Notes: a model not told the origin generated them from the letters alone. A DNA stretch of 19,034 nt from Clostridioides sp. (GCA_031272305.1 JAISUA010000179.1:1-19034); one strand, 5' to 3'. Positions 5,870-14,056 are shown, counted from the stretch's first letter. Translations and numbers: made by a program.

Positions 5870-7267
5870 TTACGCACGCCCCTTAGCTTTTTCAACTACC
5901 TCTTCTATCGCTCCAGCAAATAAGAAATAAGATTCAGGAATATCATCATGTTTTCCTTCAAGTATTTCTTTGAAACTTCTTACTGTTTCTTTTACTGGAA
6001 CATATTTACCAGGTGTACCTGTAAATTGTTCTGCAACAGTAAATGGTTGTGACAAGAATCTTTGTATTTTTCTTGCACGTCCAACTATAACTTTATCTTC
6101 ATCAGATAATTCGTCCATACCTAGTATAGCGATGATATCTTGAAGTTCGTTATATCTTTGAAGTATTGATTGTACTCCTCTGGCAACTTCATAGTGTTCT
6201 TTTCCTACTATATTTGGATCAAGTACTCTTGAAGTTGATTCAAGTGGATCAACTGCAGGATATATACCTAATGAAGATATAGCTCTTGATAGAACTGTCT
6301 TTGCATCTAGATGCGAGAAAGTAGTCGCTGGTGCTGGGTCAGTCAAGTCATCAGCAGGTACATATACTGCTTGAACTGATGTGATTGATCCTTTTTTAGT
6401 TGAAGTGATTCTTTCTTGCAAAGCACCCATTTCTGTAGCTAGTGTAGGTTGGTATCCAACCGCAGAAGGCATACGACCAAGTAGTGCAGACACTTCTGAT
6501 CCAGCTTGTGTGAAACGGAATATATTATCTATAAATAGTAGCACGTCTTGTCCGAACTCATCTCTAAAGTTTTCAGCGATTGTAAGTCCAGAAAGGGCTA
6601 CCCTCATTCTTGCTCCAGGTGGTTCATTCATTTGTCCAAATACAAGAGCTGTTTTATTTATAACTCCTGATTCAGTCATTTCACCATAAAGGTCATTACC
6701 TTCTCTGGTTCTTTCTCCAACACCTGCAAATACTGATATACCACCATGTTGTTTAGCTATGTTGTTGATAAGTTCTTGTATTAGTACAGTTTTACCAACT
6801 CCAGCACCACCGAATAGACCTATCTTTCCACCTTTTAGATATGGTGCAAGTAAATCTACTACTTTGATTCCTGTTTCAAGAATTTCAGATGTTGTATCTA
6901 GCTCTTCATAATCTGGTGCTGCTCTATGGATAGGTAGTCTAGGTGCGTTTTCAGGATCTGGTTTTCCATCTATAGCGTCACCTAGTAGGTTGAATATTCT
7001 TCCTAGAGTTTGTTCGCCTACAGGAACTGTTATCGGACCACCTGTATCTACTGCATCCATACCTCTTACTAGTCCATCAGTTGCACTCATGGCAATACAT
7101 CTAACTGTATCATCACCTATATGTTGTGCAACTTCTGCTATTATTTCTCTATCTCCTAACTTAATTTCAAGTGCATTTAATAAGTTAGGTAGGGTGTTTT
7201 CACCTTCAAATTTAACATCAAGTACGGCTCCGACTATCTGTACTATTTTACCTACATTTGCCGCCAT
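5870..7267 (-). CDS. atpD: ATP synthase beta subunit (catalytic)
   Basis: Catalytic subunit of F1, present as three copies alternating with alpha. The 465 residues are full length. Visible landmarks are Walker A GGAGVGKT (153-160), the GERTREG segment with catalytic Glu185, Walker B LLFID (243-247), the ALLGRMPSAVGYQPTL stretch (261-276) and the DELSDEDK sequence in the C-terminal domain that contacts the central stalk. A strong AGGGAGG precedes the ATG, and atpG ends 12 nt upstream. Sequence conservation leaves no doubt about identity. Confidence 0.99.
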   Translation of the reverse strand: MAANVGKIVQIVGAVLDVKFEGENTLPNLLNALEIKLGDREIIAEVAQHIGDDTVRCIAMSATDGLVRGMDAVDTGGPITVPVGEQTLGRIFNLLGDAIDGKPDPENAPRLPIHRAAPDYEELDTTSEILETGIKVVDLLAPYLKGGKIGLFGGAGVGKTVLIQELINNIAKQHGGISVFAGVGERTREGNDLYGEMTESGVINKTALVFGQMNEPPGARMRVALSGLTIAENFRDEFGQDVLLFIDNIFRFTQAGSEVSALLGRMPSAVGYQPTLATEMGALQERITSTKKGSITSVQAVYVPADDLTDPAPATTFSHLDAKTVLSRAISSLGIYPAVDPLESTSRVLDPNIVGKEHYEVARGVQSILQRYNELQDIIAILGMDELSDEDKVIVGRARKIQRFLSQPFTVAEQFTGTPGKYVPVKETVRSFKEILEGKHDDIPESYFLFAGAIEEVVEKAKGRA

Positions 7268-7279
7268 TTCCTAACCTCC

Positions 7280-8158
7280 CTATTTTAGAGCCTCAACACC
7301 GCCAACGATATCGATCAGTTCTGAAGTTACAGCAGATTGTCTAGCTCTATTGTAACTAAGTTCTAATTGTGATAGCATCTCGTCCGCGTTGTCGGTAGCT
7401 GATTCCATCGCAGTTCTTCTTGCACCTTGTTCAGATGCAAAAGATTCAATTAGCCCTCCATAAATTATACCTTTTACATAGCTTGGAATTACGTATTCCA
7501 ACACTTTTTCTGGAGATGGTAAATATTGAACTACTGCTCTTGTCTTTGGTTCTTCTTTTTCTTCTTTTACATCTATTTGATCTTCTTCATCTATTGAAAG
7601 AGGTAATAATTTTACTCTTTGCACTTTTTGTACAAGAGGAGATATAAATTTTGTGTACACTAATTGTACTTCGTCTATTTCTCCGGCTTTGTACTGCTTA
7701 ATAAGTGAATTTGTTAACTCTGATATATCATCATATGAACATGACTCAACATTTTCAACTTTTCCGGCAAGTTTATATCCTCTTTTAGAGAAGAATTCAT
7801 AGGATTTTTTACCTATTGGAAGTATTGTTTCTTTTTCTCCTGCCATGTGATTAAGAGCTGTTTTGAAAACATTTGTATTGTAGCCTCCAGCAAGACCTCT
7901 ATCTCCTGCAATAACTACATAGCATTTATTTTTCACAGGTCTTTGTGTCATATAAACATTCTTTAGACCTGTTGTATTTTTTGCAATGTTTCTTATAGTT
8001 TTATATAAAGCCACAAAATATGATTCTGCGTTTTCTGCTCTCGTCTTAGCTTTTCTAAGTTTTGAAGAAGAAACAAGTTCCATCGCTTTAGTAATTTTTT
8101 TTGTACTTTCAACACTCGTTATACGAGTTTTGATAGCTTTAATTCCTGCTCCTGCCAA
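7280..8158 (-). CDS. atpG: ATP synthase gamma subunit
   Basis: Rotating central shaft linking the c-ring to the alpha/beta hexamer. The 292 residues show both conserved ends that form the coiled coil: AGAGIKAIKTRITSVESTKKITKAMELVSSSKLRKAK at the N terminus (opening 39 residues) and MESATDNADEML...NRARQSAVTSELIDIVGGVEALK at the C terminus. The start is TTG at 8158, 7 nt after GAGGAGG; no ATG lies before the conserved KAMEL, so TTG is required. A Glu/Lys-rich stretch near residues 195-208 (EEDQIDVKEEKEEPKTR) is more acidic than usual and probably sits in a surface loop. Confidence 0.98.
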   Translation of the reverse strand: MAGAGIKAIKTRITSVESTKKITKAMELVSSSKLRKAKTRAENAESYFVALYKTIRNIAKNTTGLKNVYMTQRPVKNKCYVVIAGDRGLAGGYNTNVFKTALNHMAGEKETILPIGKKSYEFFSKRGYKLAGKVENVESCSYDDISELTNSLIKQYKAGEIDEVQLVYTKFISPLVQKVQRVKLLPLSIDEEDQIDVKEEKEEPKTRAVVQYLPSPEKVLEYVIPSYVKGIIYGGLIESFASEQGARRTAMESATDNADEMLSQLELSYNRARQSAVTSELIDIVGGVEALK

Positions 8159-8182
8159 TTACTTAACCTCCTCATATAAGGA

Positions 8183-9688
8183 TTAATTTCGTCCTGCCAC
8201 GAATTTTCCTTTAAAGTCACTTATAGCTTCTGACAACTTAGCTTGGAAATCTCCTCCATCAAGAATTACTTTTTCTAATTCTGGATAGTTATCATCAACA
8301 AATTTATATAGTTCAGTTTCAAATTCAGCAATATCATCAAGTGCTATATCATCAAGGAAATCATTTGTAACTGCAAATATTATCATAACTTGATGTGCAA
8401 CCTTAATAGGTTTATGTTCACCTTGTTTCAATATCTCAACTATTCTTTCACCTTGAGCAAGTCTCTTCTTAGTATCATCATCAAGGTCAGAACCGAATTG
8501 AGAGAATGAAGCAAGTTCTCTATATTGAGAATATAGAAGTTTTAAACTACCTGCAACTTTTTTCATCGCTTTGATTTGTGCAGAACCCCCAACCCTTGAT
8601 ACTGAGATACCAGGGTCAACAGCTGGTCTAACACCTGCATAGAATAATTCTGGTTGCAAATATATTTGTCCATCTGTGATTGATATTACGTTTGTTGGTA
8701 TATATGCAGCAACGTCACCAGCTTGTGTTTCAATTATTGGTAGAGCTGTCATAGATCCTCCACCCAACTCATCAGATAGTTTCGCTGCTCTTTCCAATAG
8801 TCTTGAATGAAGATAGAATACATCTCCTGGATAAGCTTCACGACCTGGTGGTCTTCTAAGAAGTAGTGACATTTCTCTATATGCAACGGCTTGTTTACTC
8901 AAATCATCATATATTATAAGAACGTGTTTTCCGTTGTACATAAATTCTTCACCCATTGCAGCTCCTGCATATGGTGCAATATATTGAAGTGGTGCTGAAT
9001 CTGATGCTGATGCAGATACAACTATTGTATAATCAAGTGCTCCACCTTTTTCAAGGACTTCAACTAAGTTTGCAACTGTTGATTGTTTTTGACCAATTGC
9101 AACGTAAATACAAGTAATGTCTTTTCCTTTTTGGTTAAGGATAGTATCAATAACAATAGAAGATTTACCTGTTTGTCTATCCCCTATTATCAACTCTCTT
9201 TGTCCTCTACCTATTGGAATCATAGAGTCTATAGATTTTATACCTGTTTGTAATGGTTCATAAACAGATCTTCTATCTATAATACCAGGTGCGTTTGATT
9301 CAACCGGTCTTGTATGATCATATTTAATATGACCTTTTCCATCAAGTGGTTGTCCAAGAGGATTTACTACTCTACCGATAAGTCCAGTACCTACTGGTAC
9401 TTCAACAACTCTACCAGTTCTCTTAACTATATCGCCTTCTTTGATGTTGACATCATCTCCAAGTATAACGGCACCAACTATTTCTTCTTCTAAGTTAAGA
9501 GCCATACCATATACTTCACCTGGAAATTCAAGTAATTCACTTGACATAACATTTTCAAGTCCGTAAACACTTGCGATACCATCACCAACAGTTAAAACAC
9601 TACCTGTGTCAGTCATTTCTATTTTGTTATCATAGTCTTTTATTTGTTGTTTTATTATAGAACTTATTTCTTCAGGTTTTAAGTTCAT
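8183..9688 (-). CDS. atpA: ATP synthase alpha subunit
   Basis: Non-catalytic nucleotide-binding subunit of F1. The 501-residue product is full length. It shows the N-terminal delta-binding helix, Walker A GDRQTGKS (169-176), and PGISVSRVGGSAQIKAMK, which contains the arginine finger that completes the catalytic site on beta. The ATG at 9688 has GGCGGTG 5 nt upstream. It follows atpH by 16 nt and precedes atpG by 24 nt in the standard Fo-F1 order. Confidence 0.99.
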   Translation of the reverse strand: MNLKPEEISSIIKQQIKDYDNKIEMTDTGSVLTVGDGIASVYGLENVMSSELLEFPGEVYGMALNLEEEIVGAVILGDDVNIKEGDIVKRTGRVVEVPVGTGLIGRVVNPLGQPLDGKGHIKYDHTRPVESNAPGIIDRRSVYEPLQTGIKSIDSMIPIGRGQRELIIGDRQTGKSSIVIDTILNQKGKDITCIYVAIGQKQSTVANLVEVLEKGGALDYTIVVSASASDSAPLQYIAPYAGAAMGEEFMYNGKHVLIIYDDLSKQAVAYREMSLLLRRPPGREAYPGDVFYLHSRLLERAAKLSDELGGGSMTALPIIETQAGDVAAYIPTNVISITDGQIYLQPELFYAGVRPAVDPGISVSRVGGSAQIKAMKKVAGSLKLLYSQYRELASFSQFGSDLDDDTKKRLAQGERIVEILKQGEHKPIKVAHQVMIIFAVTNDFLDDIALDDIAEFETELYKFVDDNYPELEKVILDGGDFQAKLSEAISDFKGKFVAGRN

Positions 9689-9704
9689 GAATTCACCGCC
9701 AATC

Positions 9705-10247
9705 TTAAGATATAACTTGTGATAGTTGCTGTTTTAAACTGTTTAATCTGTTCAGAACAGTACCATCTATTTCTTCATTTCCAAGTCTTACTAGGACTCC
9801 TCCTAGTATATTCTCATCAACAATATTTTCAAGCACAATATTCTTATTGTATTTACTTGAAAGTTTTAATTGTAATTCTTCAATTTCCTTGTTATCAAGA
9901 GCAATTGCAGTTATTACTTTTCCTTCAAGTACATTATTTTTCTTGTTCAACAATTCTTTATAGGCTTCAGATATGTTTATTAGAGAACTCATTCTGTCTT
10001 TGTCCACAAGGACAAACAAAAAGTTTTGTACATAATTGTTCGCTTGACCTCTTAATATAGCTCTAAGCAAGTTTTTCTTTTCTTGTCGTGAAACTAAAGG
10101 CGACTTCAAAGCTTTGTTCAGCTCATTACTAGATTGAATAATATCTATAATATCATTCATCTCTTTATATAACTTTCCTGTCAAGTTATCTTCTTCTCCT
10201 ATTTGAAATAGGGCATCCGCATATCTTCTAGCTACTATATCTATCAT
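9705..10247 (-). CDS. atpH: ATP synthase delta subunit (OSCP-like)
   Basis: Peripheral-stalk subunit that clamps the b dimer to the top of F1. At 180 residues it matches the family length. It has the N-terminal signature VARRYADALFQIGEE and the C-terminal ENILGGVLVRLGNEEIDGTVLNRLNSLKQQL pattern (shown here only as a landmark, about residues 144-175). Its ATG overlaps the atpF stop as ATGA, so translation is probably coupled; the only upstream motif is a weak AGGCG. Sequence between the ends is variable, as expected. Confidence 0.96.
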   Translation of the reverse strand: MIDIVARRYADALFQIGEEDNLTGKLYKEMNDIIDIIQSSNELNKALKSPLVSRQEKKNLLRAILRGQANNYVQNFLFVLVDKDRMSSLINISEAYKELLNKKNNVLEGKVITAIALDNKEIEELQLKLSSKYNKNIVLENIVDENILGGVLVRLGNEEIDGTVLNRLNSLKQQLSQVIS

Positions 10248-10744
10248 TTTGCTTCGCCTACTTCGTTAATAAAATCATGAATAAGCTGTTCATGTTTTTC
10301 TCTATCTATATCTTTTTCGATAACTTTTGCCGCCGCAAGAAGTGCTATTTCAGATACTGTTGATTTCAAATCATTCATAGCATTTTGTTTTTCTCTTTCT
10401 ATATCTTTATTAGCTTTTTCTTTTAAGCTAAGAGCTTCTTCTTTGGCTTCAGTTATTATCTCATCAGACTTAGTTTGTGCTCTAAGTGTGGCTTGTTGGA
10501 TAATTTCTTGACCCTCTCTCTTAGCAATACTAACTTTTTCTTCATATTCTTTCTTAAGTGCTGAACCTTCTTCTCTAGATTTTTCAGCCTCAGTTCTAAT
10601 ATTATTTATTTCATCTTCTCTTTGTTTGATTATGTTCATAACAGGCTTGTAAAGAAGCTTTTTAAAAACAAAGAACAATATCAATGTATTAGCAATCTGA
10701 AATATATATTCATAAGATAGTGTTACAAACGGTTTTAACTCCAT
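10244..10744 (-). CDS. atpF: ATP synthase b subunit (peripheral stalk)
   Basis: Membrane-anchored stator. I place the start at the ATG at 10744 (MELKPFVTL), giving 166 residues. A longer frame from a TTG at 10768 would run through the GGAAGGAGG that must be the ribosome binding site. One membrane helix lies at about residues 12-30, followed by a long charged, helical, Ala/Glu/Lys-rich region (about 38-145) that fits the parallel coiled coil, and a C-terminal delta-binding part. The end overlaps atpH by 4 nt. Confidence 0.95.
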   Translation of the reverse strand: MELKPFVTLSYEYIFQIANTLILFFVFKKLLYKPVMNIIKQREDEINNIRTEAEKSREEGSALKKEYEEKVSIAKREGQEIIQQATLRAQTKSDEIITEAKEEALSLKEKANKDIEREKQNAMNDLKSTVSEIALLAAAKVIEKDIDREKHEQLIHDFINEVGEAK

Positions 10745-10836
10745 TCGCCTACATGCCTCCTTCCTCAAAATATAGTTTTTAGGCTATAGACCCAAGTAAA
10801 CTATTTTTATTCGCTAAATGTTCAACCAATTTAATC

Positions 10837-11088
10837 TTATATAAATGGATTTGCGAATAGAAGAATCAAAGCGATAACGAAACCATAGATACCAGTTGTT
10901 TCTGCAACGGCATCCCCAAGTAATAACATTGTCATAATGTCACTTTTTGCTTCAGGTTGATTAGATATAGCTTCAACTGCTTTACCTGCTGCGAAACCTT
11001 GTCCAATACCTGTACCTATCCCTGAACAAACACCTAATCCTGCTCCTATAGCAGTACCTGCTATTGCTATTGCTTGTGCTAATTCCAT
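10837..11088 (-). CDS. atpE: ATP synthase c subunit, Na+-type signature
   Basis: Proteolipid that forms the rotor ring. The 83 residues make two membrane helices joined by the polar loop NQPEAKSD (43-50). The carboxylate that carries the ion is Glu63 in helix 2. Gln30 in helix 1, the hydroxyls Thr64 and Thr65, and Tyr68 match the positions that coordinate Na+ in the Ilyobacter tartaricus ring (Gln32, Ser66, Thr67, Tyr70), with Thr in place of Ser. The ring is therefore probably Na+-coupled. The strongest ribosome binding site of the operon (AAGGAGG, 8 nt before ATG) fits the need for many copies per complex. Confidence 0.98.
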   Translation of the reverse strand: MELAQAIAIAGTAIGAGLGVCSGIGTGIGQGFAAGKAVEAISNQPEAKSDIMTMLLLGDAVAETTGIYGFVIALILLFANPFI

Positions 11089-11223
11089 AATAATTTCCTC
11101 CTTAATTTTCCTCTTAAAATTTTCTTTTTGACCTTTTAAACTTTTAATTTCTGATTTTTGATTTCAATTTTTCTCTTCCTAAATAAGATTTTGTCTTTAT
11201 TATAATTAAATTAATTATTTATT

Positions 11224-11258
11224 TTACATAATGATGTATATGATTTTTCATAATGTAA
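11224..11258 (-). promoter_or_regulatory. Hairpin in the atpB-atpE spacer
   Basis: The 192-nt gap between atpB and atpE is the largest in the operon. It holds TTACATAATGA (11224-11234) facing TCATAATGTAA (11248-11258), an 11-bp stem with one central mismatch and a 13-nt loop. No T-run follows on the minus strand, so it is not a normal terminator. A processing or stability element that adjusts c-subunit mRNA relative to atpB is a reasonable guess. Confidence 0.4.
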
Positions 11259-11280
11259 ATACTATAAATCAAAAGTCTTA

Positions 11281-11988
11281 TTATTCTGCTGCTTCATTAG
11301 CAACGAATACCATTGTAAGCATCATAAATATAAACGCTTGAAGTACTCCTGAGAATACATCAAAGTAAATATGCAAAGGCACTGGTATTATAAATTGACC
11401 AATTGGAATCGAAATTGCTGGTATAAATCCAGAAATCCAACCTAATGTGGCGTATATAAGTGCCATTATGATGGTACCTCCAGCGATATTACCGAATGGA
11501 CGGAAGCTAAGAGAAATCGGTCTTGCGATTTCACCAAGTATGTTCATAGGTAAGAAAAGTATAAACGGCTGAGCCAAACCTTTGAACCAAGACAAGCCTT
11601 GTGTTTTCAAAGCTGTATAATATAAAAGAACAATTGTTATTGAAGACCACGCAACAGTTGTATCTAAGTCAGCTGTAGGAGATCTAAGCCCAAATAATCC
11701 TGTAAGGTTGGATGTCATAAAAAACACAAACAAACTACCTAGATAAGGAATCATATCAGGCAATACTTGCAAAGCTCTTTCACCCATTATTTGCTTAACA
11801 AACCCATTTAACATATTTATTAGATATTCTACGAGTAATTGTGCTTTGCTTGTAGGCTCTTTCTTTAAGTTTCTTCCTAAAAAATAGAAAAGTAAACTTA
11901 GTAAAGCTACTAGTATCCAACTTGTGATTACTGTTTCACTTAATTTGAAATTGCCTATATAAAGTACATATTTTGCTTGGAAATTCAA
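11281..11988 (-). CDS. atpB: ATP synthase a subunit (ion channel)
   Basis: Stationary Fo subunit carrying the ion half-channels. The 235 residues have about five membrane segments. The essential arginine is Arg163 in PISLSFRPFGNIAGG; the usual context is RLFGN, so Pro164 is a variation. The NILGEIARPISL segment before it and the C-terminal HIYFDVFSGVLQAFIFMMLTMVFVA helix pattern (about 207-231) are typical. The start is TTG at 11988, 8 nt after AAAGGAGG. It overlaps the stop of atpI as TTGA, so the two are probably translated in a coupled way. Confidence 0.96.
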   Translation of the reverse strand: MNFQAKYVLYIGNFKLSETVITSWILVALLSLLFYFLGRNLKKEPTSKAQLLVEYLINMLNGFVKQIMGERALQVLPDMIPYLGSLFVFFMTSNLTGLFGLRSPTADLDTTVAWSSITIVLLYYTALKTQGLSWFKGLAQPFILFLPMNILGEIARPISLSFRPFGNIAGGTIIMALIYATLGWISGFIPAISIPIGQFIIPVPLHIYFDVFSGVLQAFIFMMLTMVFVANEAAE

Positions 11989-12395
11989 TTATTTTTCCTC
12001 CTTTCTTTTATATTTTTTAGAACTAACTTGTTGAAAAATATAACAAATTGAGGACCTATTAGCCCCAATGCTGTTCCCAATACATTAAGATGTTTAGATT
12101 TTATAGATACAAATATTACTGCTATATAAATAAACATTCTTCCAAAATTGCCAAGTGCAAGCTTAGCTTTAGGATTAGATATATCTGTACTAGTTCCTAC
12201 ATTTTTGAAAGCACTCTCTATATTAATAGCCATAAGCCTAAATGTCAATGATGCTATAATACTTCCAAATATAACTCCAAGAAACATTGGCGTATCTAAT
12301 TTTTGAAAAACAAATAAAATAATACTCGCTATAATAGCGTACACAAACATTCCCTTTGTAACGTTTGTAACCTGTTCTTTTAACTTAGGATCCAA
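11985..12395 (-). CDS. atpI: AtpI-family ATP synthase accessory membrane protein
   Basis: Small membrane protein that in other bacteria helps assemble or stabilise the c-ring. The 136 residues have four hydrophobic segments (about 17-32, 37-53, 80-97 and 105-125) and a basic C terminus (KNIKERRKNN). The family is assigned mainly from position, directly before atpB, plus topology; sequence conservation in AtpI is low. The start is TTG at 12395 with GGAG 10 nt upstream. An ATG 5 nt earlier (12400) is in another frame and hits a stop within seven codons. Confidence 0.75.
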   Translation of the reverse strand: MDPKLKEQVTNVTKGMFVYAIIASIILFVFQKLDTPMFLGVIFGSIIASLTFRLMAINIESAFKNVGTSTDISNPKAKLALGNFGRMFIYIAVIFVSIKSKHLNVLGTALGLIGPQFVIFFNKLVLKNIKERRKNN

Positions 12396-12399
12396 TACA

Positions 12400-12633
12400 T
12401 CACTTCTCCTTTATAAAACTTTCTAATGTCCTATATGCACTGCTAAATCCAGCACCTATACCTAATATTATAAATATTATTGTAAAAATAGAACCAGTGT
12501 TAAATTTGCTGTCAAGAAATTTTCCAAGTAGAATCGAGCCTACTATAGCTACTACAACAGTTATACTCAACTGCGTAACCAAGGATAATGCCTTCATAAC
12601 ATCTCTCATTGTAAATCTCTTACTCATAGTCAA
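12400..12633 (-). CDS. atpZ: AtpZ-like ATP synthase accessory protein
   Basis: First gene of the ATP synthase operon. The 77 residues comprise a short basic N terminus and two membrane helices (about 20-38 and 48-66), the second with a GIGAGFSSAYR end; this layout matches the AtpZ (ATPase gene 1) family found ahead of atpI. AtpZ and AtpI have been proposed to act together in c-ring assembly or in divalent-cation supply; that is family knowledge, not visible here. The start may be TTG at 12633 (6 nt after AAAGGGG) or ATG at 12627 (12 nt after it); spacing favours the TTG. The stop is 4 nt before the atpI start. Confidence 0.72.
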   Translation of the reverse strand: MTMSKRFTMRDVMKALSLVTQLSITVVVAIVGSILLGKFLDSKFNTGSIFTIIFIILGIGAGFSSAYRTLESFIKEK

Positions 12634-13159
12634 ATCTTACCCCTTTGCATAAATAACTTCTCAACATTTTTTAATTATTTATATTTAATTATTTATAATT
12701 ATTTTTATTTAGTAATTATATAATTATAACTTTATTATTTCTTGTGAAAATAACGTTTTCTTCGATAAATTTTTCACTTCTTTAAGTACGAAAAAACCCT
12801 TTTTAAAAATATAAAAACTATCTTGAAATTATATATAAATATTTATAAGAATATATATGTTAAAATATGTGTAACATTTTATATAAACATATTTGTAATC
12901 ATTTATTATCGTATAATAAATAAAATATTTATATATTCTTTTTACATATTGATAAAACAAATAGAACAATTATAATTATAATACAATTTGAATTAAAAAA
13001 AAAGTAAATTTTAATAAAAGAGACAAATAAATATCAAACTATAATTTTGGAAATTTTTTTATTTAAACTAAATTCAGTATTTAATTCATTTATTGCATTA
13101 CACTTATAAAAAAATCTACTTTTTTAAACAATATAAAGACTATCCTTTAAATTAATTTT
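12634..13159. other. 526-nt intergenic region before the ATP synthase operon
   Basis: This stretch is very A/T-rich with no open frame of note and no strong terminator after the dCMP deaminase gene; only weak stems such as AAAG/CTTT near 13136-13149 are seen. Many chance -10-like motifs occur. The promoter of the ATP synthase operon most likely lies here unless it is co-transcribed from the deaminase promoter. The best candidate is given separately (12723-12750). Confidence 0.5.
12723..12750 (-). promoter_or_regulatory. Candidate promoter of the ATP synthase operon
   Basis: On the minus strand TTTTCA (plus-strand 12745-12750) and a perfect TATAAT (12723-12728) are 16 nt apart, about 95 nt before atpZ. 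The -35 box matches at four of six positions. It overlaps one arm of an inverted repeat, GTGAAAA (12744-12750) and TTTTCAC (12771-12777), which could be an operator or a coincidence in A/T-rich DNA. Confidence 0.35.
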
Positions 13160-13609
13160 TTATTTTTCATCATCAAATTTTTCTAAAATTACTTCAGATT
13201 CATTTAATAAATCTATTGCAAATTGATCTGGATAATCCCCTTTGAAAATTATACGCTTAATTCCTGCGTTTATGCACATTTTTGCACATAAATTACAAGG
13301 TTGAGTCGTAACGTACAAATCTGCACCTTTTATACTTATTCCACTGTATGCAGCTTGAATAATTGCATTTTGTTCTGCATGAAGTGCTCTACATAGATCA
13401 TGTCTTTGACCTGAAGGTATTTTAAGCTCGTCCCTTATGCAACCTACTGTTTCACAATGTTTCAAACCTCTAGGTGCTCCATTGTATCCTGTAGTTAATA
13501 TTTGTTTATCTTTCACAATCACAGCTCCAACTTGTCTTCTATGACATGTAGATCTAGACTTAACAGTCTCAGCTATGCTCATAAAATATTCATCCCATGA
13601 TGGTCTCAT
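13160..13609 (-). CDS. comEB: dCMP deaminase (ComEB family)
   Basis: Zinc-dependent deaminase that makes dUMP from dCMP for thymidylate synthesis. I start it at the ATG at 13609 (MRPSWDEYFM), which has AAGGTG 6 nt upstream, giving 149 residues; a longer TTG-started frame from 13642 would include the ribosome binding site. Catalytic residues are visible as His77-Ala-Glu79 and the PCNLC motif with Cys105 and Cys108. The preceding HCETVGCIRDELK...RHDLC region resembles the extra zinc cluster of phage T4-type dCMP deaminases. It lies between upp and the ATP synthase operon. The comEB symbol reflects family membership; it does not imply a competence role. Confidence 0.93.
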   Translation of the reverse strand: MRPSWDEYFMSIAETVKSRSTCHRRQVGAVIVKDKQILTTGYNGAPRGLKHCETVGCIRDELKIPSGQRHDLCRALHAEQNAIIQAAYSGISIKGADLYVTTQPCNLCAKMCINAGIKRIIFKGDYPDQFAIDLLNESEVILEKFDDEK

Positions 13610-13780
13610 TCTTTCACCTTTTTTCTCTTTCAATAATTGCAATGAAAAATAACTATTTAACCTTTTATAGATTATTGAATTTTTCTATAACTACGTTTCT
13701 TTTTCACGTGAATACTTATTAATTACTTATAATCAAAATCTTTTTAAGTTAAATTCATTTTTCTGAGTGACTTGTATTAT

Positions 13781-13810
13781 ATTATAACATTTTTTATGAA
13801 TTTATGTATA
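13781..13810 (-). promoter_or_regulatory. Candidate extended -10 promoter for the dCMP deaminase gene
   Basis: On the minus strand TGTTATAAT (plus-strand 13781-13789) is a full extended -10 element, with TATACA (13805-13810) 18 nt upstream as a partial -35 box. It lies about 170 nt before the deaminase ATG and just after the terminator at 13911-13948, as expected for a new transcription unit. The rest of the 13610-13910 gap shows no gene; it is A/T-rich, with a small TCACGTGA palindrome near 13701-13708. Confidence 0.45.
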
Positions 13811-13910
13811 ATTTTATTTTACACTAAATGTGAAATTTTTCTTTTAATTGAATTATTTAAAAGTATTATCATTACACTTATCACAACTCATCAAAATCAT
13901 AAATTAACAA

Positions 13911-13948
13911 AAAAGAGATTATGAATAAAAAATTTCATAATCTCTTTT
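13911..13948 (-). terminator. Intrinsic terminator after upp
   Basis: AAAAGAGATTATGAA (13911-13925) and its exact complement at 13934-13948 form a 15-bp stem with an 8-nt loop. On the minus strand the stem runs into TTTTTTGTTAATTT, a proper tail. It ends the prmC-prfA-sua5-rpiB-upp group. The plus-strand side also ends in a T-run, so it may work both ways. Confidence 0.88.
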
Positions 13949-13957
13949 ATTAAAAAT

Positions 13958-14056
13958 TTTATTTTGTTTCAAAAATTATATCAACTGAGTCCGTGCACGG
14001 GTTCGTAGCTACACAAAATTTTTTTATTTTGTTCCAAAAATTCTATCGCCTGCGTC
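13958..14056. repeat. Degenerate duplication of the upp 3' end around a GC-richer palindromic insert
   Basis: The last ten sense codons of upp plus its stop and trailer (14023-14056) are repeated at 13958-13991 with 29 of 34 bases identical; the second copy still reads DSVDIIFETK-stop on the minus strand. The copies are 65 bp apart. The 31 bp between (13992-14022) contain most of CCGTGCACGG (13991-14000) and all of GTAGCTAC (14005-14012), two perfect palindromes that stand out in this A/T-rich spacer. Confidence 0.8.

Noticed and set aside
6381..6689. Plus-strand open frames inside atpD and other genes
   Set aside because: They mirror strongly conserved minus-strand coding sequence, lack ribosome binding sites and resemble no family; they are antisense shadows.
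10745..10768. A longer b subunit starting at TTG 10768
   Set aside because: The extra eight codons include the GGAAGGAGG ribosome binding site; the ATG at 10744 gives the normal N terminus.
13610..13642. A longer dCMP deaminase starting at TTG 13642
   Set aside because: The added codons contain the AAGGTG site that serves the ATG at 13609, and the MRPSWDEYFM start fits the family.
13991..14012. A tRNA T-arm (GGGTTCG) or tRNA remnant after upp
   Set aside because: There is no acceptor stem, D-arm or anticodon arm within 80 bp on either strand; the GGTTCG is explained by neighbouring palindromes.
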